Assembly: GCF_003340475.1 (NCBI RefSeq)
Contig: NZ_QBKA01000002.1
Coordinates: 2,489,501-2,553,500 of the forward strand
DNA from: Alteripontixanthobacter maritimus
GTDB taxonomy: Bacteria > Pseudomonadota > Alphaproteobacteria > Sphingomonadales > Sphingomonadaceae
Length of the DNA: 64,000 nt
Direction: 5' to 3'
A program made the translations under genes and the position numbers. The notes beneath the pieces are model-generated. The model was not told where the DNA came from and did no database searches. It saw only the letters and a program-made list of their open reading frames with translations. This document shows, in pieces, positions 16,633 to 24,664 of the stretch. Positions within the stretch are counted from its first letter, which is position 1. The number at the start of each line of letters is the position of its first letter.

Positions 16633-17385
16633 ATGACCGATACCGCCCCGAACCTAGCCGGCAACCCATTCGACTTTTCCGGCAAGACCGCGCTGGTGGT
16701 GGGCGGGTCGAGCGGGATCGGCAACACGACCGCGCAGGCGTTCCGCCGTGCCGGGGCAACGGTCCATGTGTGGGGCACCCAAGCAGCAGCGTCGGATTAC
16801 GGCGATTCCGATATGGAAGGGCTGCATTACGCGCAGGTCAACGTGGCGGACCGCGCTTCGCTCGATGCGGCAAGCCTGCCCGAGACGCTCGATATCGCGA
16901 TGCTCAGCCAAGGCGTGGTCAAATACGACCTTGCGGAATATCGCCGCGATGCGTGGGACGAGGTGGTGGATGTAAACCTCACTTCGCTGATGGATTGCGC
17001 GCGGCTGATGCATCCGCTGCTGGCCGCCACGAAGGGCTCGCTCATCACCGTCAGTTCCATCGCCGGATACAAGGCCACCGCGACCAATCCTGCCTATGGC
17101 GCTTCGAAAGCGGCCGCCATCGCGCTCACCCGGGCGCTGGCGCTGGCATGGGCGCGCGACGGCATTCGCGTAAACGGTATCGCACCGGGTTTCGTCCGCA
17201 CCAAAATGACCGCGCAACAGTTCGAAGACGAGAAGCGCGAGGCCCAGACATTGCGGACCATCCCCCTGCGCCGCACTGGCGAACAGGACGAGATAGCCGA
17301 CGCCGCCATGTTCCTCGCCTCGTCCATGGCCAGCTATATGATCGGACAGACCCTGACGGTGGATGGCGGGCTAACGCTGATGTGA
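16633..17385 (+). CDS. SDR family oxidoreductase
   Basis: A classical short-chain dehydrogenase/reductase of 250 residues that binds NAD(P) and oxidises or reduces a hydroxyl/keto group; the substrate is unknown. Seen are the cofactor motif GGSSGIG, the catalytic Ser (VSSIAGYKA), the YxxxK pair in AYGASKAAA, the APGFVRTKM loop and the C-terminal GQTLTVDGG. The usual NNAG motif after strand 4 is replaced by LSQGVV, a modest deviation near the active site. It has an AGGAGAA ribosome-binding site and is followed after 12 bp by the nuclease-like gene. Confidence 0.92.
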   Translation: MTDTAPNLAGNPFDFSGKTALVVGGSSGIGNTTAQAFRRAGATVHVWGTQAAASDYGDSDMEGLHYAQVNVADRASLDAASLPETLDIAMLSQGVVKYDLAEYRRDAWDEVVDVNLTSLMDCARLMHPLLAATKGSLITVSSIAGYKATATNPAYGASKAAAIALTRALALAWARDGIRVNGIAPGFVRTKMTAQQFEDEKREAQTLRTIPLRRTGEQDEIADAAMFLASSMASYMIGQTLTVDGGLTLM

Positions 17386-17397
17386 GGACGGCTTGAG

Positions 17398-17994
17398 ATG
17401 GCGACCAAAGAAGATATTTTAGAACAGGTCGTCGAGGAGTTCCTGATCCATCGCGGCTATTTCGTGCAACACAATGTAAAATTTTTACCCCGCCGCGATC
17501 ATCCTGAGCACGACAGCCGAATGGACTCAAACCATAGCGACATCGATATAATCGGGTTTCATCCGAAGAAAGTTGGACCCGAGCGCGTCGTCGCGGTGAG
17601 TTGTAAGAGTTGGCAAAACGGCTTCAGACCTTCATCCGAACTAAGCGCTATAATGAATGACAAAACGATACGTGGCAGGAAAGCGTGGCAGGGATTTCGC
17701 GAACTGACGAAGCCCAAATGGTCCGAAGCTTTTGTTGACGCAATTGAGGTCGCAACAGGGAGCCGTGAGTTCACATATTTTACTGCAGTTTCCAAAATTC
17801 GCGGAGATAGAGGGATGTGGGAGAACCATAAACCATTCCAAGAGGCTCTTGGTGGAAATCCTGTTCGGCTTATCGGCTTCAAGGAGATGTTGATAGAAAT
17901 CAACGATAGCCTCACCACTACCATGGCAGGCACAGAAGTCGGGCGATTGTTACAGATGTTTAATGCCGCAGGGATCGACCTTAGCGACCCCTAA
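17398..17994 (+). CDS. Restriction-endonuclease-like protein (PD-(D/E)XK fold candidate)
   Basis: A 198-residue protein without signal or membrane segments. Residues about 45-75 read HSDIDIIGFHPKK ... RVVAVSCKSW, which fits the PD-(D/E)XK nuclease core: an Asp in a hydrophobic strand, then a second strand ending in (S)xK in place of the usual ExK or QxK. An N-terminal helix EQVVEEFLIHRGYFVQ resembles the opening helix of Mrr-like folds. The base composition is more AT-rich than its neighbours and codon use includes ATA, TTA and ATTTTT runs, which suggests later acquisition. It lies 12 bp after the SDR gene, with GAGGACGG before its ATG, and converges on galU. No methyltransferase is nearby. 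Nuclease activity is inferred, not shown. Confidence 0.55.
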   Translation: MATKEDILEQVVEEFLIHRGYFVQHNVKFLPRRDHPEHDSRMDSNHSDIDIIGFHPKKVGPERVVAVSCKSWQNGFRPSSELSAIMNDKTIRGRKAWQGFRELTKPKWSEAFVDAIEVATGSREFTYFTAVSKIRGDRGMWENHKPFQEALGGNPVRLIGFKEMLIEINDSLTTTMAGTEVGRLLQMFNAAGIDLSDP

Positions 17995-17996
17995 AC

Positions 17997-18893
17997 CTAC
18001 CCCAGCAAACGCCGGGCGATGGCGCGCACCTCCTCGCCCATGTCCTCGCGTTCCATCGCCAGAGCCAGCGTTGCTTCGACGAAGCCGGTTTTGCTGCCGC
18101 AATCGAAGCGCCTGCCGGCGAAAGTCACGGCATGGAATGGCTGGCCGCCGATCATCCTGGCCATGGCGTCGGTCAGCTGGATCTCGCCGCCTGCGCCGGC
18201 GCTTTGGGTTTCCAGCGTGCGCATCACTTCGGGTTGCAGGATGTAGCGGCCCGATACGATCTTGTTCGATGGAGCCTCGTCCAAAGGCGGTTTCTCCACC
18301 AGCCCGCGCACTTCCGTCAGCGCGCCGTTCGCTCCCAGACCTGACGCGCCCGGATCGATCACGCCATAGCTCGATACCTCGTCATGCGGCACTTCCAGTA
18401 CGGAGATGAGATTGCCGCCGACCTCCTCATAGGCTTCCACCATTTGCTTCATGCAACCGGTGCCGCCGCCCTTTTGCGCTACCATCAATTCGTCCGGCAG
18501 CATGATGGCGAAGGGTTCGTCGCCCACGATGGCGCGCGCGCACCAGATTGCATGGCCCAGCCCCATGGGCACTTGCTGGCGCACAGTAATGATATCGCCC
18601 GGCGTGGCGCGCGCTGCGTCGAGCACGGACATGTCCTTGCCGCGCTCGGTCATCGTGGCTTCCAGTTCGAACGCTACGTCGAAATGTTCGACGATCGCGG
18701 TCTTGCCGCGTCCGGTCACGAAAATCAGCTGTTCGATCCCCGCCTCGCGCGCCTCGTCCACCGCATATTGGATCAACGGCCGATCGACGATAGGCAGCAT
18801 TTCCTTCGGTATGGCCTTGGTCGCGGGGAGAAAACGCGTGCCCAGCCCGGCCACGGGAAAGACGGCTTTCTTGATCGGTTTGCGGATGGTCAT
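17997..18893 (-). CDS. galU: UTP--glucose-1-phosphate uridylyltransferase
   Basis: Makes UDP-glucose from UTP and glucose-1-phosphate, feeding exopolysaccharide and LPS synthesis. The 298 residues show the nucleotidyltransferase signature VFPVAGLGTRFLPATKAIPK, MLPIVDRPLIQYAVDEA, VRQQVPMGLGHAIWCAR, LPDELM, LVEKPP and the C-terminal GRRFDCGSKTGFVEA, all as in bacterial GalU. It is divergent from murA (154 bp apart) and ends 3 bp from the stop of the convergent nuclease-like gene, with no terminator seen between them. Confidence 0.97.
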   Translation of the reverse strand: MTIRKPIKKAVFPVAGLGTRFLPATKAIPKEMLPIVDRPLIQYAVDEAREAGIEQLIFVTGRGKTAIVEHFDVAFELEATMTERGKDMSVLDAARATPGDIITVRQQVPMGLGHAIWCARAIVGDEPFAIMLPDELMVAQKGGGTGCMKQMVEAYEEVGGNLISVLEVPHDEVSSYGVIDPGASGLGANGALTEVRGLVEKPPLDEAPSNKIVSGRYILQPEVMRTLETQSAGAGGEIQLTDAMARMIGGQPFHAVTFAGRRFDCGSKTGFVEATLALAMEREDMGEEVRAIARRLLG

Positions 18894-19047
18894 GCCGTGG
18901 GGGATAGGGAGCGGGGCAAGCCGGCGTCAAGCGCATCAAATGCTTCGCCCTGTCCCGCCAGAAGCGCCCGCCGCAAGTTCGGGGGCACGGCATCTCGAAC
19001 GGGGCGCATCTTGCCGTGTGGGGCGAAACCGCTAAAGCCTCTGCCCC

Positions 19048-20331
19048 ATGGACAAGATACTCGTACGCGGCGGCAAGACGCTTTCCGGCACCATTCCGAT
19101 TTCCGGCGCGAAGAACGCCGCGCTGACGCTGATACCGTGCGCGCTGCTGACCGAAGAGCCGCTCACGCTGCGCAACTTGCCGCGTCTCGCCGATATTGAC
19201 GGTTTCCAGCATCTGATGACGCAGTTCGGCGTGTCGACCGGCATTCAGGGCAAGCGTCCCGAAGATTTCGGCCGGGTTATCACGTTCGAGGCGACGCGCC
19301 TGACCGGCACCGTTGCGCCATACGATCTGGTGCGCAAGATGCGCGCTTCCATCCTCGTGCTCGGCCCGATGGTGGCCCGCGCGGGCGAGGCCACGGTGTC
19401 GCTGCCGGGCGGCTGTGCGATCGGCAATCGCCCCATCGACCTTCACCTCAAATCGCTGGAAGCGCTGGGCGCGGAAATCGAGCTGGCGCAGGGTTACGTG
19501 AAAGCGGTGGCCAAGGGCGGCCGGCTGTCAGGCGGCGATTACGCCTTCCCCGTGGTTTCCGTCGGCGCAACCGAAAACGCGGTTATGGCGGCGTCATTGG
19601 CGAAAGGCACCAGCCGGTTGTCGAACGCGGCGCGTGAACCGGAAATCGTCGATCTGTGCAATTTGCTGGTGGCGATGGGCGCGGAGATCGAGGGTATAGG
19701 CACATCCGAATTGATCATACACGGGCAGGAACGGTTGAACGGTGCGACCTACAAGGTCATGCCCGACCGGATCGAAGCCGGCTCCTACGCCTGTGCCGCC
19801 GCGATCACCGGCGGCAATGTCCGGTTGGAAGGCGCGGACGGAACCGACATGGCCAGCACGCTGCACGCGTTGAGGAACATCGGCGTCGTATGTGAAGCCG
19901 ACAAGAAAGGCGTCACCATTTCTGCTAACGGCCCCTTGCGCGGGGTGAATCTGTCTACCGCCCCCTATCCCGGCCTTGCTACCGATATGCAGGCGCAGCT
20001 GATGGCGCTGCTGACGATGGCGGAAGGCGCTAGCGTCCTTCAAGAAACGATCTTTGAAAACCGCTACATGCACGTTCCCGAACTGATCCGGATGGGTGCC
20101 GATATCGACACGCAGGGCCGTACGGCTATCGTAAAAGGCGTCAAAAGCCTGACCGGTGCCGAGGTCATGGCCACCGATCTGCGCGCCTCGATGAGCCTTG
20201 TTATCGCTGGGCTGGCGGCAAAGGGCGAAACGCAGGTCAGGCGCCTCTACCACCTCGATCGCGGCTACGAACGGCTGGAGGAAAAGCTGCAGCTGGTCGG
20301 CGCCGATATCGAGCGTGTGGGCGACGACTGA
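19048..20331 (+). CDS. murA: UDP-N-acetylglucosamine 1-carboxyvinyltransferase
   Basis: The first committed step of peptidoglycan synthesis: transfer of enolpyruvate from PEP to UDP-GlcNAc. At 427 residues it is full length. The KN pair ([10 protein letters not shown], residues 22-23) and the catalytic loop with Cys 123 ([11 protein letters not shown]), the residue that fosfomycin alkylates, are present, as are [17 protein letters not shown] and [19 protein letters not shown] at the end. No operon partner upstream; a small-protein gene follows after about 107 bp. Confidence 0.97.
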   Translation: MDKILVRGGKTLSGTIPISGAKNAALTLIPCALLTEEPLTLRNLPRLADIDGFQHLMTQFGVSTGIQGKRPEDFGRVITFEATRLTGTVAPYDLVRKMRASILVLGPMVARAGEATVSLPGGCAIGNRPIDLHLKSLEALGAEIELAQGYVKAVAKGGRLSGGDYAFPVVSVGATENAVMAASLAKGTSRLSNAAREPEIVDLCNLLVAMGAEIEGIGTSELIIHGQERLNGATYKVMPDRIEAGSYACAAAITGGNVRLEGADGTDMASTLHALRNIGVVCEADKKGVTISANGPLRGVNLSTAPYPGLATDMQAQLMALLTMAEGASVLQETIFENRYMHVPELIRMGADIDTQGRTAIVKGVKSLTGAEVMATDLRASMSLVIAGLAAKGETQVRRLYHLDRGYERLEEKLQLVGADIERVGDD

Positions 20332-20438
20332 CCAGACTTCTCCTAATCCAGAGTTCGGGCCAACGTGATATGTAGCAAGACCGGACCCATTGATACGATT
20401 GCCCGTTGATAGGGCATGACGCATTATGGAGACGGATT

Positions 20439-20663
20439 ATGGGTTTGATAAGAATGGCCATATTGGGCGGCCTCGGCTATTTCGGGTACAAGAAATATCA
20501 GGAAAGCCAGAACACTTCACCAGCGGCATTCGACGAGGACCAGACCGGTACTGTCCGGAATGCTGGCGCAGACCAGATGCGGGACAAGCCGAAGAATTGG
20601 ACGAAGACCGATGAGGAACTCGACGAAAGCTTCCCCGCCAGCGATCCGCCCGCCAATTACTGA
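20439..20663 (+). CDS. Small conserved-type protein with an ESFPASDPP tail
   Basis: A 74-residue protein of unknown function. It starts with a short hydrophobic segment (MGLIRMAILGGLGYFGYKKY), probably a membrane anchor, and continues as a soluble acidic tail ending TDEELDESFPASDPPANY. From memory, the ESFPASDPP-type ending recurs in small proteins of alphaproteobacteria. GGAGACGG before the ATG at 20439 supports this start over the upstream one. It has its own strong terminator at 20695, so it is probably a single-gene transcript. Confidence 0.7.
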   Translation: MGLIRMAILGGLGYFGYKKYQESQNTSPAAFDEDQTGTVRNAGADQMRDKPKNWTKTDEELDESFPASDPPANY

Positions 20664-20694
20664 CAAGATTGGTGTAGGTCCGGGTATGAAACAG

Positions 20695-20726
20695 CGCCGC
20701 CATGCAATCGTCATGGCGGCGTTTTT
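20695..20726 (+). terminator. Rho-independent terminator
   Basis: A perfect 10 bp stem CGCCGCCATG/CATGGCGGCG with a 7-nt loop, followed by TTTTT. It lies 32 bp after the small-protein gene. Confidence 0.9.
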
Positions 20727-20792
20727 CTGTGTAGGCTGCGCTTAGAAATGCGTTTGCTTGGTTCTAACATCGAACTTGGTTCGTCGGTCAGA

Positions 20793-20809
20793 AAGACCGT
20801 GGCGGTCTT
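20793..20809 (-). terminator. Possible weak terminator of the RHH gene
   Basis: On the minus strand AAGACCG-CCA-CGGTCTT forms a 7 bp stem with a 3-nt loop, 33 bp after the ribbon-helix-helix stop codon. Only a short T-rich stretch follows, so the terminator call is weak. Confidence 0.3.
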
Positions 20810-20841
20810 CACAGGGACCCGCGATGCGCCGACCAGCTAAA

Positions 20842-21069
20842 TCAAGGCCGGGTGGCCAGCCAGATACGGATTGCGCCGGCTAGGCCCGGCACCGTGTCCG
20901 CTTCCAGACGCTCCGCATCGATCCGGGCCACCAGCGCGTTAATCGGCAAGCCCTCGGCTTCAGCAACGGCGCGCAGCATGTCCCAGAAAACCGGCTCCAG
21001 ACTGATGGAGGTCTTGTGTCCCGCGATCTCGACCGATCGTTTTACCGGCGGGTGATAGGGCGTGCCCAC
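20842..21069 (-). CDS. Ribbon-helix-helix domain protein (75 aa)
   Basis: A small protein whose core VKRSVEIAGHKTSISLEPVF followed by WDMLRAVAEAEGLPINALVARID fits the alphaproteobacterial ribbon-helix-helix family (RHH_4-like): a beta strand that would enter the DNA major groove and two helices for dimerisation. Its targets are unknown. It starts 3 bp after the stop codon of the YihY/BrkB gene, so the two form an operon on the minus strand. Confidence 0.8.
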   Translation of the reverse strand: MGTPYHPPVKRSVEIAGHKTSISLEPVFWDMLRAVAEAEGLPINALVARIDAERLEADTVPGLAGAIRIWLATRP

Positions 21070-21072
21070 GGA

Positions 21073-22221
21073 TTAACTCCCGCCCGCTCGCTGCCCGGCA
21101 TCCTCCCGCGCGGCCTTTTGCGCGAGATGCCGCGCATGCCGGCGCCTTTTCTTCTCCGCCATCGCTTCGCTATGTCCGCCCAGCATGTCGCTATCGGCCA
21201 GCACCGCGCCGCGCTGCCCCATCGGGCGATCCGGCCCGATAGTGGAATCCTTGAATGTCTGCCGTTCCGCTTCGGCATTGACGAGCGCGCCGATCAGGAT
21301 GCCGTAAGCCGCCAGGAACAGCCACATCAGGAAGACCACCACCGCCGACAGCGAGCCATAGGTTGCGTTGTAGTCCGATACGTAAGCGACGTAGAGCGAA
21401 AAGCCGAACGACACGATCAGGAACAACAGCGTCGATAACAGGGCTCCGGGCATCAACCAGCGCCATTGCGCGCGCGTCCGGTCAGGCGCGAACCGCATGA
21501 TGACGGCAAAGCCTATGCTGCCAAGGGTCAGCGCCACGATCCAGGTCAGCACCTCGACCACGCGTTCGGCAATCGGTCCCAGTAGCGGTGTGGAGGACAC
21601 TTGCAGCCAGGCAAACACACTGGCGCTGACGACGCCGGTAATGGCGATGGCCACGCCCGCTAGCGTAAGCAAGGCGGCACGCATGGTGACGCGCAGGAAC
21701 CCGCGCGTTTCATGTTCCTCGTTGATGACATTGAGCGCCGCCACCAATCCGTTCGCCGCGCGCATCCCGCCGAATACCGCGAAGAACAATGCGATAGCCA
21801 ATGCGAAGCCCGTCACCCCGGCATTGGCCGTCACCACGCCGAGCAGCTGGTTTTTTACAACCGATGCGACATCGCTCGGCACGAATTCGGTTACCGCCTG
21901 CATTTGCCGTTCCACCGTCTCGACATTGCCGATCAGGCCGTACGTCATGACCGTGGCGGCGATGAGCGGTGTGATGGCCAGGAAGGTAAAGAACGCCACG
22001 CCCGCCGCCAGCAGGTTCAGGTTGTGGAAACCCGCCATGATGAAGGCCCGCTTCACAATCTGCCACCAGGCGGATGCGGGCAGTTGCCAAGGGGACTTGG
22101 CGGCAGCGCCCGGTATCGTTACCGCCTCGGTTTGGTTGTGGATGGGAACGGAAGCTGAGTCGGGATCCCCATCGGTTCCCTCGGCAGGGATGTTGCTGCC
22201 GGATTGATCGAGTGATTGCAT
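21073..22221 (-). CDS. YihY/virulence factor BrkB family membrane protein
   Basis: A 382-residue inner-membrane protein of the YihY/BrkB family, whose transport role is unsettled. After a hydrophilic N-terminus of about 50 residues comes the family block FHNLNLLAAGVAFFTFLAIT, then about six helices including VFGGMRAANGLVAALN, RWLMPGALLSTLLFL and YNATYGSLSAVVVFLMWLFL. The end is strongly basic (KKRRRHARHLAQK). The ATG at 22219-22221 has no good Shine-Dalgarno sequence and lies only 34 bp from the start of the divergent tamA gene, so the true start may be further inside. The RHH gene follows 3 bp after its stop. Confidence 0.9.
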   Translation of the reverse strand: MQSLDQSGSNIPAEGTDGDPDSASVPIHNQTEAVTIPGAAAKSPWQLPASAWWQIVKRAFIMAGFHNLNLLAAGVAFFTFLAITPLIAATVMTYGLIGNVETVERQMQAVTEFVPSDVASVVKNQLLGVVTANAGVTGFALAIALFFAVFGGMRAANGLVAALNVINEEHETRGFLRVTMRAALLTLAGVAIAITGVVSASVFAWLQVSSTPLLGPIAERVVEVLTWIVALTLGSIGFAVIMRFAPDRTRAQWRWLMPGALLSTLLFLIVSFGFSLYVAYVSDYNATYGSLSAVVVFLMWLFLAAYGILIGALVNAEAERQTFKDSTIGPDRPMGQRGAVLADSDMLGGHSEAMAEKKRRRHARHLAQKAAREDAGQRAGGS

Positions 22222-22255
22222 GGGGCCCAACTGGCACGTGCCGGGGTTGAAAACA

Positions 22256-24664
22256 ATGGACGCGAGCGGGACCAGATCGGGCAATCGTGCCCTCACCTGC
22301 GCGTTTCGCGCCGGTACCGGGCTGTGCGCCCTGTCCGTGGCTTTGCTGGCTGCACCGACATCTGCGCAAGATGGTAGCCAGACTACGCCGCCGGAAGATA
22401 GTGCGGAGCAGCGCCCGGACGGCGATGTCGTGCAGATGGAGCTGGACGTACCGGCCCCGCCGCTCAATGCGCAACTGCCGGAAATAGAACCGATCGTCAC
22501 CGACGAGGAATTCGCGGAGGATATTCCCGAGCTTTCGGCCGAGGATGATATCGAACTCGACCGGCCGATGGAATCCATCGCCGAATTCGAGGCGCGCCTG
22601 GCCGAGGAACAGGCTCTGGCCGACGCCGGTGCTGAAACCAGCGGTGCTGAAACTGGTATTGAAGGTAGCGTGGGGCCGCCAGACGACGAGATAGCGCCGA
22701 TCCCGGCGCTGGTGGATGGCGATCCAGTGGAGGAAATCGGCGATGCGCCGGTGCGCGACGCAGAACTGACGGTGCCGCTGCCTGCACTCGATGCGTTCGA
22801 TGTGGAACCGGTCGAGTTTGCCGAAACCGAAGCCGATGCCGAAATTCTGGAAGTGGAATATGGCACCGTCGTCAACGGGCTGGAACTGGCCGAGGCCGAT
22901 ACGGAAATCTCCCTGCGCGATCAGTTCGAAGATCTTTCGGCGCTGGAAGATGGCGATGGAGAGGCTTCCAACGTCGCGCAAGTGGCTGCGCGGCTGGAGG
23001 AAGACAGCCGGCTCATTGAAACGCTGCTGGCGGCGCAGGGTTATTACAGTCCGACAATCACAAGCCGCATCGACCGCTCTCCCGAAGTTAACGGCCAGCC
23101 GCTGGCAGCGGTGATCGACGTGGTGCCGGGGCCGCGATACACTTTTGCCGAAATCAACGTGCTGGCAGACCGGACTGTGCCGGACGCCCTGATCGCCGAT
23201 AACATGGCGCTGAAAGTGGGCGATCCGATTATCGCCGCCCGTGTACAGGGTGTCGAAGCGCAGATTGCCGTCACTTTGCCACAGCAGGGTTATCCGTTTG
23301 CCGAAGTCGGCCAGCGGGACATTCTGCTCGACCCCGACACCGATGACGGCGTCTATACGCTGCCGGTAGAAACCGGCCCGCGTGCCCGGTTTGGCGGGTT
23401 TACCACAGGTCCGGCGGATGGCGGCGAGATTGCCTTCGATGCGGAGCATGTCGGCCTGCTGGCGCGCTTCGAACGCGGCGAACTGTATGACAGCCGCATG
23501 GTCGACGATTTGCGGCAGGCACTGATCGCAACCGGGCTCCTCAGCACCGCCTCGGTCGTGCCCGAACTGACCGGCGAAGTGGCGGGCGACGGCACGGAAT
23601 ATGTGAATATCGCGGTCGAGCAGGTCGCCTCCCCGCCGCGCACATTGGCGGCGAGTGCGGGCTTCGGCACCGGACAGGGTCTGCGAGTTTCGGGCAGCTG
23701 GGCGCACCGCAACCTGTTCCCGCCCGAAGGCGCGCTGATCGCGCAGGCCGTGCTTGGTACGCAGGAACAGGGCGCAGGCGTGACCTTCCGCCGTTCCAAC
23801 GCTGGCCGCCGCGATCGCAGCTTCACCGCCGTGGCCGAAGCACTTCGCAGCGATTACGAAGCGTTCGAGGCTTTGACCGGCCGGTTGGCAGCCCGTGTCA
23901 GCTACGATAGCACGCCGTTGTGGCAGAAGCCGTTCACCTATGCATATGGCGTGCAATTGCTGGGCACGATCGAAGATGACTTCAACGTCGAAACGCAGGA
24001 GCGTGAGGACCGCACCTTCTTTATCGGCGGCCTGACGGGCCAGATCGGCATCGACCGTTCGGACAGCCTGCTTAATCCGACCAAGGGCTTCCGTGCCACC
24101 GCGCTGATCGAGCCGGAGGGGTCGCTGAACAGTGGATTTTCGCCCTATGTCCGGGCGCGGGTGGATGGATCGGGATATTTCCCCTTCGGCGATTCCATCG
24201 TGCTTGCGGCCCGGGCCAGTGCCGGGACCATTCAGGGCATCGACCGCTTCGACCTCGCACCCTCACGCCGCTTCTATGCCGGCGGCGGGGGATCGGTGCG
24301 CGGTTTCGCTTACCAGCAGCTCGGCCCCAAATCGATCGAGCCCAACCCCGATTTCGATCCGACCGATCCGGACGAGGAGGACAACCCGTTCATCTCGCGC
24401 CCGATCGGAGGCCGCAGCTTCAACGAAGCATCCTTCGAAGTCCGCTACCGGTTCGGCGATTACGGTGTGGTTGGCTTCATCGATGCCGGACAAGTGTATG
24501 ACAGCACCACACCGGGCTTTTCGGACCTGCGTTTCGGGGCCGGTATCGGCGGGCGGTTCTACACTAATTTCGGCCCCTTCCGTGTCGATCTGGCAACCCC
24601 GCTCGATCGGCGTGAAGGCGAATCGCGGATCAATGTTTATGTTTCCATCGGGCAGGCATTCTGA
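22256..24664 (+). CDS. tamA: BamA/TamA family outer-membrane assembly protein
   Basis: An Omp85-family beta-barrel that works with TamB in outer-membrane assembly and phospholipid transport. From the ATG at 22256 the protein has a signal peptide (GLCALSVALLAAPTSAQ). Then comes an unusually long acidic, Pro-rich region of about 150 residues (for example DEEFAEDIPELSAEDDIELD), POTRA-like repeats and the C-terminal 16-stranded barrel domain (SAGFGTGQGLRVSGSWAHRN ... GRSFNEASFEVRYRF) ending in YVSIGQAF with a terminal Phe. Length 802 aa against about 577 in E. coli; most of the excess is the acidic segment. Its stop shares one base with the tamB start. Confidence 0.88.
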   Translation: MDASGTRSGNRALTCAFRAGTGLCALSVALLAAPTSAQDGSQTTPPEDSAEQRPDGDVVQMELDVPAPPLNAQLPEIEPIVTDEEFAEDIPELSAEDDIELDRPMESIAEFEARLAEEQALADAGAETSGAETGIEGSVGPPDDEIAPIPALVDGDPVEEIGDAPVRDAELTVPLPALDAFDVEPVEFAETEADAEILEVEYGTVVNGLELAEADTEISLRDQFEDLSALEDGDGEASNVAQVAARLEEDSRLIETLLAAQGYYSPTITSRIDRSPEVNGQPLAAVIDVVPGPRYTFAEINVLADRTVPDALIADNMALKVGDPIIAARVQGVEAQIAVTLPQQGYPFAEVGQRDILLDPDTDDGVYTLPVETGPRARFGGFTTGPADGGEIAFDAEHVGLLARFERGELYDSRMVDDLRQALIATGLLSTASVVPELTGEVAGDGTEYVNIAVEQVASPPRTLAASAGFGTGQGLRVSGSWAHRNLFPPEGALIAQAVLGTQEQGAGVTFRRSNAGRRDRSFTAVAEALRSDYEAFEALTGRLAARVSYDSTPLWQKPFTYAYGVQLLGTIEDDFNVETQEREDRTFFIGGLTGQIGIDRSDSLLNPTKGFRATALIEPEGSLNSGFSPYVRARVDGSGYFPFGDSIVLAARASAGTIQGIDRFDLAPSRRFYAGGGGSVRGFAYQQLGPKSIEPNPDFDPTDPDEEDNPFISRPIGGRSFNEASFEVRYRFGDYGVVGFIDAGQVYDSTTPGFSDLRFGAGIGGRFYTNFGPFRVDLATPLDRREGESRINVYVSIGQAF

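Noticed and set aside
17398-18893. A restriction-modification system at the nuclease-like gene
   Set aside because: No methyltransferase or specificity subunit is next to it; the neighbours are an SDR and galU.
21710-23956. A 748-codon open frame on the minus strand across tamA and the YihY/BrkB gene
   Set aside because: It is antisense to well-supported genes, has no signal or domain, and long antisense frames are expected in DNA with this GC bias.
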